This document shows, in pieces, positions 55,665-64,000 of a stretch of 64,000 nucleotides of DNA (position 1 is its first letter; each line of letters starts with the position of its first letter). Position numbers and translations under genes: made by a program. The notes under the pieces were generated by a model. It saw only the letters and a program-made list of their open reading frames with translations, was not told the DNA's origin and ran no database searches. Origin of the DNA: Heterodera schachtii (Eukaryota > Nematoda > Chromadorea > Rhabditida > Heteroderidae); NCBI GenBank assembly GCA_023374025.1, contig SIJG01000074.1, positions 445,253-509,252 of the forward strand. Reading direction: 5' to 3'.

Positions 55665-57052
55665 ATGTTGTATAAAAAAGTGGATGCATCAAGTGCTGAG
55701 GTGGCAAATGCGGGGCTAGACTTCTTCACCATACCCCCAACAAGCTGTGCAGTGTCCAACTCCAGCTACAGGGAGTACCTGACGCTGAACCCGATAAGCT
55801 CTAGGCCCTTTCATTTTAAGGTAAGCAATTTGCACATATAGTAGCAGGCATAATGTGGTTCAGATCCACCCAATCACCAGCTATGTGGACCTTAGCAAGG
55901 TGTTTGTGTGCACCGAGTTCAAGCTCAAAAAAGTGGCAGATGATGGGGTTGTGGTTGATGTGCCGGCAAACGCTGCAGTAGGCCTTATCCAAATGCCTGG
56001 CGCAACATTCATCCGGAACCTGAAAGTGCACATCAACCAGCGGGAGGTGTACGACTCAAATCAGCTGTACAGCTACAAGGTGTTCCTGGACACCGAGCTC
56101 AGCTATCCTGTGGCGGCAAAGGAAGCATACTTTGGCGTGGCAGGCTATTTCCGTGACAGTGACCCGACCAAAGTAAACGACAGACGGAAAAAGGCGGTGG
56201 AGGAGAGCAAGGGCTTTCAAGCGATAAGCAAACTGAGCGCCGACATATTCAACCAGGATTTGTACATGATCAGCAATGTCGAGATTGACATTGAGCTCGC
56301 CCTGCAGTCGGACGATTTTATGATACATCAGGAAGCCGCAAATAGGGACAAGTACACGCTTGAGGTTGTCGACTGCAGACTGATCGTGAAGACTGTTGAT
56401 CTGATGGACGGACTCAGCCTTGACATTGCAAAGAAGTTGGACATGGAACCCGCCAGATACGGCATTCGGAAAACGCTGATGAAGTCGCTGTTCATCACCG
56501 GAGGGCGATATGATTTTTCAGCCAATCTGTTCACCGAAGAAGTGCCCCGGAGAGTTATCATTGGGCTGGTGCCCAACCAAAATTACATTGGCCACAATCA
56601 GAAGAACCCCTTTTACTTCAATCACCACAATGTATGTACCGCTTTGGCAGTATTTATGGCACAAAAAAATTGTTCAGGTAAGGGACATTGAGCTGACCGC
56701 CTCTGGCAGGACATACCCACAGTTCCCGTACAATTTGGATTACAAAAACAACCGGTACGCTCGGGCGTACCATGACACCCAGGAGCACCTTGGCATGGCC
56801 TGCACAACGGAGAGCAACGGGATCAGCTACAGCATGTTCAAGACTGCCTATTGCCTGTATGTCTTCCAAATGACCAACTCGCAGGAGGACTCTCCTGGCT
56901 TTGAGCTGATCAAAGAGGGCTGTACAGCGGTGAACATTCGCTTTGCCGAAGCGGTGCCAAACGAGGGGGTCACCTTAATAGCATACGCCGAGTCTGACGG
57001 GCTCATTCTGATTGATCGGAACAGATCCATCACTAGTGACCTTACAGTATGA
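55665..57052 (+). CDS. Maverick major capsid protein (double jelly-roll)
   Basis: Exons 55665-55820, 55864-56631 and 56678-57052 give 432 residues in one phase. Features of the Polinton capsid family are visible: an N-terminal segment with NSSYREYLTLNPIS, a strand block with PGATFIRNLKVHINQREVYD, the landmark LYSYKVFLDTELSYPVAAK, then MEPARYGIRKTLMKSLFITG and RRVIIGLVPNQNYIGHNQKN-type text leading to NPFYF. Double jelly-roll trimers build the icosahedral shell of these virus-like elements. The stop codon overlaps the start of the next gene (ATGA). No disruption was seen. Confidence 0.92.
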
Positions 57053-57288
57053 GTGGTGAGAATTATTCCTCCGATTTTGTTCAAATGCCCTCCTCCAATG
57101 CTGTACATGAAGGAATTGTACTTTGCTTCCCGGACGTGATCGAGAAGTCGCCGATCAACTTTTTTCTCTGCCTCATCTACCTGTTTGGGGCAGCAGGCAC
57201 AGCGGTTGCGGGATTTTACCTGTTCTTGAGGGAGAGGCGGATTCGTCGCAGGAATGGACAATCGGTTCATCGACAGAACACTCTTTGA
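57049..57288 (+). CDS. Maverick small single-pass membrane protein
   Basis: 79 residues with one hydrophobic helix (FFLCLIYLFGAAGTAVAGFY, about 38-57) followed by a basic stretch (LRERRIRRRNG). The start overlaps the capsid gene stop as ATGA and the end overlaps the protease start, so it belongs to the same transcript block. A membrane or virion-associated role is possible. No family is recognised. Confidence 0.6.
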   Translation: MSGENYSSDFVQMPSSNAVHEGIVLCFPDVIEKSPINFFLCLIYLFGAAGTAVAGFYLFLRERRIRRRNGQSVHRQNTL

Positions 57289-57739
57289 GAACTCGGCAAC
57301 GAGAAAATTTTTTGCTGGCACATTCCCGGCCGATCGATTGCCAAAGTGCACGAAATTTCCCTGCAGTCTGATTGTCAATTTGGTAAGTGCCAAAAATACA
57401 TTAAAACAAAATTCGCCACTTAAGGACCCATCGGGAATGCCGGGAACCCATTGGTGCGCAATCTGGGGTCGTTCGCCGGGGGTGGCCTACTTTTTTGACT
57501 CGTATGGCGAGATGCCAAATGATCTGATCAAAAAATACTTGGCGAAAAATTTTCAAAAAATTTATTTTAATCGAAGAAAATTTCAATCGATTTTCTCCAA
57601 TGTTTGTGGTCATTATGTTTTAGTGTTTATTTATCTCATGTCCTTAGGATTCGATTTTGAATTTGTAATGCAATGTTTGAAAAGGACAAGTAATTCGGAT
57701 GAATTTGTTTATGAATTTGTGAAACGCAATATACAATAA
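57254..57739 (+). CDS. pro: Adenovirus-type cysteine protease of the Maverick
   Basis: Exons 57254-57382 and 57425-57739 give 147 residues. The catalytic set of the adenain family is visible: His52 in GTHWCAIW, Asp68 in YFFDSYGEM, Gln97 in KFQSIFSN and Cys104 in NVCGHYVLVF. The enzyme would process capsid precursors during virion maturation. It is somewhat shorter than adenovirus protease, as usual for Mavericks. It ends 19 bp from the convergent minus-strand gene. Confidence 0.93.
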   Translation: MDNRFIDRTLFENSATRKFFAGTFPADRLPKCTKFPCSLIVNLVSAKNTLKQNSPLKDPSGMPGTHWCAIWGRSPGVAYFFDSYGEMPNDLIKKYLAKNFQKIYFNRRKFQSIFSNVCGHYVLVFIYLMSLGFDFEFVMQCLKRTSNSDEFVYEFVKRNIQ

Positions 57740-57758
57740 AATATTTTTTAAAATTAGA

Positions 57759-58201
57759 TCAATAATCATCTTCATAGGAAACGGGAACAAAAAATCCAAA
57801 AAAGGTAAAAGCACATGATGCCAAAAAGGATTCAAATCCGCATAACCCATTGTATTTTTCGTAGTGCTCAATCATCACGCGTGTGCTTGTCCCATCTTCG
57901 TTTTCAATGTGTCCTTTCACCTGTGGGGGATTTTTTTAATTTATTTAATTAGCCGCCTTTTACAAAGTACCTGGAGGCAGTCCTCAAATTCGAAAATGTA
58001 GAGCCGATGTCCTGAGCCCACTGATTCCATGAGAACACAGGCATCCAGGTGCTCATTACGACTTGATCTATTTTATAATTTATTAATAAAATTTTCTGTG
58101 ACATACCCAAGGCGTGCAACAGGCTGAACACAACCATACTCTTGGGCTGTACGTTCAATAAATCGGATGCATTCGGATAGTCGAAAATCCTCTGTAGACA
58201 T
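57759..58201 (-). CDS. Maverick 117-residue protein, unknown function
   Basis: Three exons (58201-58107, 58067-57971, 57920-57759) join in phase from ATG to TGA. The sequence is soluble-looking up to the end (FRLSECIRFIERTAQEYG, DACVLMESVGSGHRLYIFEF, KGHIENEDGTSTRVMIEHYE), then hydrophobic and aromatic (FLASCAFTFFGFFVPVSYED). No family is recognised. It lies with 58335-58866 in a small minus-strand block by the right terminal repeat, where Mavericks tend to carry variable accessory genes. Confidence 0.7.
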
Positions 58202-58334
58202 TGTTCAAAAACAAAAAACAAAGGATTATAATAATAAAAGGATTTCTAAATATTTATTGTGGTAAACAAAAAAAATATTTGAAAAATTTATTAATGAGTT
58301 TTTTTAACAAAAAACAACCGACACACAAACACAC

Positions 58335-58866
58335 TCACTGGCACATAAAGAAACAAATGCCAAAAGTGCGCAGAAATGTGAAAAAATGATCAATTCCGTT
58401 GCGCTTATCGAGATACAGCGTATCAATGCTGATGACATGTTCCCCTTGTTTGACTACACCGTCAACTTGTACAGCGGTTCCATCTTCCGAAATGTAGATG
58501 AGGCGCGCCTTGTCCATGTGTTCGAACACGTAACGCTTGTGCTCCTCATCAAATGACACGGGTGTCTCACAGTTGAACAAGACGGCAAATGCATTAAATG
58601 TCGCAGAACAGTCGGCAAGAGCAAACGAAAACGGGCCCACCGTCCGGACGTCACGAATTCCCTAAACAATAAAACAATTAATTTAAAATATTTAATTTTA
58701 AAATTTTTAAAAATTCGAAACAAAAACCCACTCCTCGTGACAGACGGTCCAACACTTCAAGCAGCACCGGTGCTTCATCTTCCACAAACTCAAAATCATC
58801 TTGTGCCCGCGGGTACGGTCCATCGAGCACAGGGGGCTGCGAGTTTTCGTCACTATTTTGGCTCAT
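58335..58866 (-). CDS. Maverick 153-residue protein sharing the polymerase N-terminal motif
   Basis: Exons 58866-58732 and 58661-58335 join in phase. The first 30 residues (MSQNSDENSQPPVLDGPYP) resemble the start of the polymerase gene (MSQFSDDSLPPTLDGPYSP). The body (RTVGPFSFALADCSATFNAF, HKRYVFEHMDKARLIYISED, GEHVISIDTLYL) is beta-rich with no recognised family. The last 20 codons are hydrophobic (FFTFLRTFGICFFMCQ) and could be read-through of a missed intron. The shared N-terminus suggests a common signal, interaction motif or exon duplication. Confidence 0.65.
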
Positions 58867-58869
58867 GAT

Positions 58870-59059
58870 TTGTTTTTGTGTCTAAATTTTATAAAATTAT
58901 TACTTTGAAGTTGAAAAAAAATTTTATTTTATCGGATTAAACCAGCAAAATTGCTTTTGCGAAAAGTGTGATCAATGTGGTGTCAAATTACATAAATGAA
59001 TGGCGCAGAGATGCGGGGCATGACAAATGACCAGACAATCTTTTAATTTTTGACAAAAA
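58870..59059. other. Maverick right non-coding region
   Basis: AT-rich DNA lies between the last minus-strand gene and the right terminal repeat. The upstream strand of the minus block (promoter side) lies here. No distinct motif was found. Confidence 0.5.
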
Positions 59060-59950
59060 TTTAAAGAAGTGGTGTCAAATTACACAAATGAGCAGGTGTG
59101 AGGGAGGGGCAGCGCAAAGATGTAAAATAAATTATTGGTCAAATAAACAAACGGTCAACACCTGAACGGGTGCTGTAATTATTTTTGAGCAGATAAAAAA
59201 GTAACAGACAAATCAATAATTAAAATATTTTATTAATAAAATACATTCAACAACAAAGGGTAAATTAACGTGTATAAAAATAATTAATGAGAAAAATAAA
59301 AAAGTTTAAAATTATTTGTTAATTTCTTCTAAAAATATTTATTATTATTGTACAAATAATAATTCGTTAATTAAACATTTTTATAATTAGTTTAATTCAT
59401 ATTATTTTTACCCCCCTCCCCCCTCTCGCCGCACGCTCTCGCCACCCGCTGATGACGTCAATTTTTCCCTTTATGAGAGCAAATTAATGTTTATGATCCA
59501 TTGCCAGTGTGGCCGAGTGGTTAGTGCGTCAGCCTGGCCGCCCCTCTGGGGTTCGGATCCGCTTGGTGCGGGGAATTTTTGATGAATTTTAAATGACTTT
59601 AAGTTCAAAGTCTTTGAACTTTAAGACGTTTAAAATAATTTAAAATTAATTTAAATTTAATTAAAAATTTGCATAAAGTCGCGCAGTAAGAAAAAAGTCG
59701 CGCAGTAAAAAAAGTCGCGCACCCCTGCAATAGGTTTGGGTTTGCAAGAAAAAATCAATAATTTGCATAAAGTCGCGCACTTGAAAAAAGTCGCGCAATA
59801 GGTTTTGGCTTCAGTACTGAAAATTTTGGCGCTCTAATGGCCCGCGCTCACTTGGCTGGCGCTCAGATGGCTGGCGCTCAGTTGGCCTGCAGCCATCCCA
59901 TAGGTATGGGGGGCTACCGTAATCCGGACAAAATGGAGTGGGTAACTACT
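59060..59950. repeat. Maverick right inverted terminal repeat
   Basis: Mirror of 40,543-41,260. It is about 150-200 bp longer owing to an AT-rich stretch at about 59,190-59,400 that is absent on the left. The outer 550 bp match well, including the TGCGCGACTTT blocks and the tRNA-like sequence. It ends GGAGTGGGTAACTACT. Confidence 0.88.
59503..59573 (+). other. tRNA-Ser-like pol III promoter sequence in right TIR
   Basis: TGTGGCCGAGTGGTTAGTGC (A-box like serine tRNA D-arms) is followed by GGTTCGGATCC (B-box like). The two repeat copies differ at only a few bases, for example CCAGTGTGG against CCAATGTGG. Acceptor pairing is poor, so it is a tRNA-like or SINE-like promoter and not a tRNA gene. 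It is oriented outward, as is the left copy. Confidence 0.6.
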
Positions 59951-59956
59951 GCCATC
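59951..59956. other. Maverick target site duplication, right (GCCATC)
   Basis: Same six bases as at 40,537-40,542, directly after the CTACT terminus. Confidence 0.92.
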
Positions 59957-60260
59957 GCCCCGAAATTGTCCATAAATACTATAAACCGTATTCATAACCA
60001 TTTAAAGTTCGCACCAATTTGTGGACCCAATTCGTCACCTGTTGCTTCACTTATGAATTTTTGTTGATGCTTCCCCCTTTTTTCCGCTTTGATTAAGATA
60101 ATAAAGTGAGAGATTGTTGGAGTTGTGTCTTTGGTTTAGTTCGGTTCTCCCCTTGGTACAATTAAGTCGGTATTCGGATTTGGTTGTTGCACCGTTGCTT
60201 TGGAAATCGGAATCCCTTCCCATTCGATTCTTTCCCTTTCCCTCCTACCCCACCATCCCA
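59957..60260 (+). mobile_element. BEL/Pao 3' remnant with polyadenylation signal
   Basis: Continuation of the retroelement after the Maverick. It holds AATAAA at 60,100-60,105 followed by a GT-rich GAGAGATTGTTGGAGTTGTG stretch and a pyrimidine-rich end (CTTTCCCTCC) before the satellite. This resembles the R/U5 part of an LTR, but no partner LTR was found. GTTGCTTCACTTATGAA at 60,041 also occurs at 32,177. Confidence 0.4.
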
Positions 60261-61145
60261 GTCATTAACATAATTTGAAATATCTTCGTAACAAATATAT
60301 GGTAAGCGACGGAGGGATGGTTTTCTGTACACTTAGCTGGGCTGAATATTGCCATCGAATGCGTCTACGAGGCATCGTTATTTTTAAATGTGACGACGAC
60401 GTACTAAAAAATTGAAAAATTGTGCTATTTCAGAAATTTACAGGGCTTCCGAAATACCAGTTTGTCAAAGTTGGGTTCATGCTTCTAGGAAGTGAAATAC
60501 TCAAAACCATTAGGATTTGCCTAGTAAGGCTATATTAGAGTAAAAGGATAAAAAGGTCAAATAAAGATTGGCATCAACCCGAATAGGAAACAGCGATTTC
60601 CACATGGATTTGAGCTATGCTTGGCTTGATTTTCTAAGGTTGGCATTTCTCTAATCCTGTATTTAATCTCACCGATAACAAGGGTTGCACAAATTAAGCA
60701 TATTCCGCTAAAAGTAGTCTTGTAACAGCGTATTCATTATGTTGTAGAATTCTCCCTGCTATCATTTCATATTTCGGTCATAAGGCTGAAAGCTAAACAA
60801 TGTAGAGACCAGATTTTTCATTCGATGGTGTGTATTCCTAAACGATTTTGTGATAGTGTAGTAGCGCTAAGGTGTTTTCTATCATTTTTATCTAGTCTTT
60901 ATCGTCATTAATATAATTTGAAATATCTTCGTAACAAATACATGGTAAGCGACGGAGGGATGGTTTTCTGTACACATAGCTGGGCTGAATATTGCCATCG
61001 AATGCGTCTACGAGGCATCGTTATTTTTAAATGTGACGACGACGTACTAGAAAATTGAAAAATCGTGCTATTTCAGAAATTTACAGGGCTTCCGAAATAC
61101 CAGTTTGCCAAAGTTGGGTTCGTGCTTCTAGGAAGTGAAATACTC
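60261..61145. repeat. Satellite array, right flank (1.4 units)
   Basis: The same 643-bp satellite resumes, with the reference point at 60,353 and 60,996. Its first 55 bp (to 60,315) repeat the last 55 bp of the left array (32,022-32,076). It ends within a unit at about 61,145 (GAAATACTC). Confidence 0.95.
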
Positions 61146-61531
61146 CAAAATGCATAAAAATTGGAGTGGGTGGTCAGATTTCTCAACATTTCCTAGGCTA
61201 TTTCCTTTTTCTTTGCTTGGCCCGACCAGAGGTTCGGATCTTTGTGCATACGGGTATTCCGACTTTGTCGTGATGATGATTCCTATATTTCTCAAATGTC
61301 GGAACCAGGGTTCCGGTAAAATCCCAACGTGGTCAAAAGGTTCTGGTTGCTGTACGAAAAAATAGCCATAATTGCAACTTGCGCTCAACCCTGTAAATTT
61401 AGAAAGGGCAATGGAGAGCCCACATTCAATCCATTAAATCGGCACTATTAACAAGCAATGTTATCTTTTCCCAAAAATCAGTGTGGTTTTGTAAGCAAAA
61501 TACGAATCTTTGAGCATATAGATTCGAATTT
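61146..61531. other. Intergenic region after the satellite
   Basis: No supported gene. Frames on both strands at 61,128-61,388 overlap and look like chance. Confidence 0.5.
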
Positions 61532-62568
61532 TTATGACAGCAAAGAAATGGCCGGGTTTTCCTGCTGGATGGGCTGCGCACCGCCGCCGGGCCGCCAGCC
61601 CCACAACCAGACGTCGGCGGCGGCAGCGGTGCCCACAATTGCCACCACCGCCACGTCCGTCCAGCCCGCGCCGCCGCGCTGCTCTTCAAACAACTAAATG
61701 TGAAATGATGAATCATTTTAAGTTAAAAAAAAATTATTGACTAAGAGGTTTTATTTGTGTTTCATTATTGTGTACCTCGACCTCGCCCTCTTCCATTGGC
61801 CCGGCGGCGGTGATGCGCTGGCCATCCACCAGCACACGAAAACCTTAAAATTCAACGGGAAACAGTTGATTCCGTAACTGTTTTAGCAAATACTTCTTCG
61901 TAATTATTGTTTACCTCCAACTCGCCCTCCATGGGCTTGCTGGCGGCGCGCGGCGCCCATCCACCAACAGGCGCACCCTCAAAATATGCAACGTGAAATA
62001 GCGGTACATTGTCGATGATGTGCCCCCTTTTTCAAAATATTTTAATTTATATTAGATAACTTTTTTAATCCTTTCTTGAGAATCCGATTCCGTCATTCTT
62101 TCGACCCATTTAAATCCCCACCCAGACTCGAACAAATTCAATTTTTAAAAAATTTACATCTTCTACCAAAAATCTGCGTCGTTGACGTCACCGTCAACAG
62201 CAACAACGCCGCCGTTTCACCTTCGCCTCCTCCAAGCCACCAAAACCAGGCGGCAGCAGCCACCACCGCCACAGCCACCTTGGGCACCGCGCCGCCTCCT
62301 CGCTGTTCCCAGAACAGCTTAAATGTGTACAAAAAACAATTATTTAACACATGTTTTTTATATTATTGCTACCTCTAATTTACCCTCGAAAGGCTCACCG
62401 ATGGCGATGCGATGCCCGTCCGCCAGCAGGCGCGGCTTCTTAAAATATGCAACGTGATTATATTAGAATTTCAATTTTTGTAAAAGTGGACTTCACCTCG
62501 TCTCTGAACGATGTCATTTCCACTTGGCGCTTGCGCCGAATCTCCTCAATTTGGGCGAAAAGAAGTTG
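61532..62568 (-). CDS. Gene with repeated short exons, Ala/Val/Gly-rich, partial
   Basis: Minus-strand exons with matching acceptors and donors: 62568-62497 (IEEIRRKRQVEMTSFRDE), 62438-62373 (PRLLADGHRIAIGEPFEGKL), 62317 to about 62170 (LFWEQRGGGAVPKVAVAVV), 61977-61915 (SKPMEGELE end), 61843-61776 (RVLVDGQRITAAGPMEEGEV) and 61693-61532 (LFEEQRGGAGWTDVAVVAIV to a TAA stop). The second, fourth and fifth are versions of one exon, and the third and sixth of another, so a two-exon module was duplicated. Intron edges are also alike (TGCATATTTTAAG). The first two exons join in phase, but exon 61843-61776 (68 bp) does not preserve phase, so alternative splicing or decay is likely. No family is recognised and the 5' end was not found. 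Confidence 0.45.
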
Positions 62569-62569
62569 C

Positions 62570-64000
62570 TGAAATTTTTTTAAAAAGAAGCGGAGAAAAG
62601 AAACAGTGGGGGACTCCGGTGCACTCCAAAACATCGCCACAGAAATTCACCGGGACAAAACACATTGAAAGAAAATTCTTTTCGACAATTTCTGATATTT
62701 TTGGGCCGATTTTATGTCCCAGGCGACGACAGGGGTTCGGCGGTGTAGAAATTTGGGCCGTGGTTTGAAAATTTGGTCCCCGAGAAATCCCCCCCCCCCC
62801 CCCCCCCCGCCCGCCGTTATCTCAATCGCCGGCGTATGCCCTTCGAAAATTTTCCAACTTTTTCCCATAGGCGTTGGCATTTTTTGAAAAACACGCACCA
62901 AAAATTATTAATTTCAGGTTTTTTTAAAGGAGCCCAAAATTGTTTAAGGCGGATTGAGGCAGCCCAACCAAGAAATTGGGTAAAAAATGCCTCGATCTCG
63001 CGCTCCACGTTGCCAAGTGCGGTGTAAAGAACGACCGAATTTTGCGATTTTTAGGGGTTGGGGTCGGACAAACAGAAAAAAGCGAAAGTGCGAGAGACGG
63101 GGGACAATTTGGCCACCGAGACGCATAGACGGGGGGGAGAGAATTGGCCGGGTCAACCAGCAGAGAGAAAGAGCAATTTCAATTTCATCCGAACACACCG
63201 ATGACGGGCCCTATTCGCCACCCCTCCATTCCCTTCAAATTGTTTTGTGAATTCCATTAGTGACCGGCGGGAAAGGGGGCGCGGGGAACTCAAACGAGAA
63301 TTGCTCTCTGAGTTCCACGAGGCACAAAGACATCGGAACTCAGGAACACGTAAGATAATCGCGCCGATCCAGGCGCCGCAGACCGGTAATTTTGTTCAGA
63401 TTTTAAAGCCGGACAGAGGTGGGCTTTTTACCACTCTTTTTGCCACTGTTTCGGTGTTTTTTTGGCCACTTTTTAGTTAATAATTTTTACCACTAAAGTT
63501 CCGAAATCAGATTTTATCAATATTCAACCCTTTTGGCATGAAATTGGCCCAAAGTAGGGAAACGGCCGGTAGGGAACTGACCCCAACCGCTAACTTGGGT
63601 AGGCCCTAGCCGCCGTAATAGAAGTATCAGATGTTTTATTTTAATTTGGCAACCAATTCTGATATCATATTCGTGATCAGAAGCACCGAAACTCCAGGGT
63701 TCATTTTTTCATAAGAAAAACTTTTTGGGTGGGGCCCAGATTCTCCAGTATCTCCCTATATTTTAAGAGAGGAACTGAACATAAAGAAAATACGAGTGAT
63801 CTCGTCTTTATCGTTCAAAAGGAAACAGAACAAAAAAAAAAACAATTTTTAACGACTCAATTACTCCAATCATCATCCTTCCATCACTTTGTCACTCTTC
63901 TACACAATGCGGCAATTCTTATCAATGTCGGTGCCCTCCCCCTCACGACAAATTGTGACTCGGGTTTAGGTTCAACCACAGGGTTAAGCCAAAAGGCTTC
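62570..64000. other. Intergenic region to window end
   Basis: A poly-C run lies at about 62,790-62,808. Several weak frames (62,944-63,250 on both strands) overlap each other and show no splice or domain evidence. The rest is AT-rich with no recognised repeat. The upstream exons or promoter of the preceding minus-strand gene may lie here. Confidence 0.4.

Larger units (their letters stand above)
40543..59950. mobile_element. Complete Maverick/Polinton element, 19,408 bp
   Basis: The first 40 or more bases (AGTAGTTACCCACTCCATTT onward) are exactly mirrored at the right end. Both ends begin with the AGT typical of Polintons, and GCCATC flanks the element on both sides. The gene content is the full virus-like set: polymerase B, integrase, packaging ATPase, adenovirus-type protease, major capsid, penton-like and pVI-like proteins. 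There are also five or six accessory genes, including a PAZ protein. Almost every gene reads open through consistent introns, so insertion looks recent. Genes are arranged in convergent and divergent blocks with gaps as short as 3-40 bp. The host site is the 3' part of a dead BEL/Pao element. Confidence 0.96.

Overview
The window looks like nuclear DNA of a nematode, probably a plant-parasitic tylenchid of the cyst-nematode kind. The reasons are many short introns (about 40-60 bp), an AP-2 transcription factor gene, F-box-like gene relics, and BEL/Pao, FLYWCH-MULE, hAT-like and Maverick elements. The phylum call is fairly safe; the family is a guess. No bacterial-type operons, rRNA or CRISPR were seen.

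Region 1 (1-20.6 kb) is host DNA. A 4.5-kb block (1137-5600) recurs as an expanded 6.4-kb copy (9791-16240), and a third fragment lies at 20.1-20.65 kb. Each holds an F-box-like relic followed by CT-rich DNA. The two large copies also hold a minus-strand secreted/membrane protein gene. Between them lies a readable AP-2 transcription factor gene (5982-7852, minus) whose 5' exons are missing. Small non-autonomous DNA transposons (8239-8918, 16868-17248) and an FN3-like gene relic (18.0-18.9 kb) follow.

Region 2 (20,651-32,076) is a 643-bp satellite in 18 tandem units. It resumes for 1.4 units at 60,261-61,145. The satellite is interrupted by a 28.2-kb composite of nested elements. A decayed BEL/Pao retrotransposon carries a MULE-type transposon in its gag (32,212-34,874), a 1.1-kb hAT-type element in its pol (37,009-38,102) and a complete Maverick/Polinton in its 3' part.

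Region 3 (40,543-59,950) is the Maverick. It is 19,408 bp long, starts AGTAG and ends CTACT, has long inverted terminal repeats and is flanked by the 6-bp duplication GCCATC. Its genes mostly read open through consistent splice sites: a 22-exon protein-primed DNA polymerase B (1,530 codons), integrase with a chromodomain-like tail, packaging ATPase, penton-like and pVI-like proteins, major capsid protein and adenovirus-type protease. Together these cover replication, integration, packaging, capsid building and maturation, so the element looks recent and virus-like. Both terminal repeats carry a tRNA-Ser-like pol III promoter motif. The most striking gene is a small stand-alone PAZ-domain protein (51,734-52,274, minus). 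PAZ is the RNA 3'-end-binding module of Argonaute and Dicer, and here it is the first gene of a tight minus-strand cluster with an uncharacterised Cys-motif protein, the ATPase and the integrase. I infer a possible role against host small-RNA silencing. The MULE carries a NADAR (YbiA-like) gene, a second cargo of interest.

Region 4 (61.1-64 kb) is host DNA with a minus-strand gene made of repeated short exons, then mostly non-coding sequence. All calls come from reading the sequence; no database search was possible.
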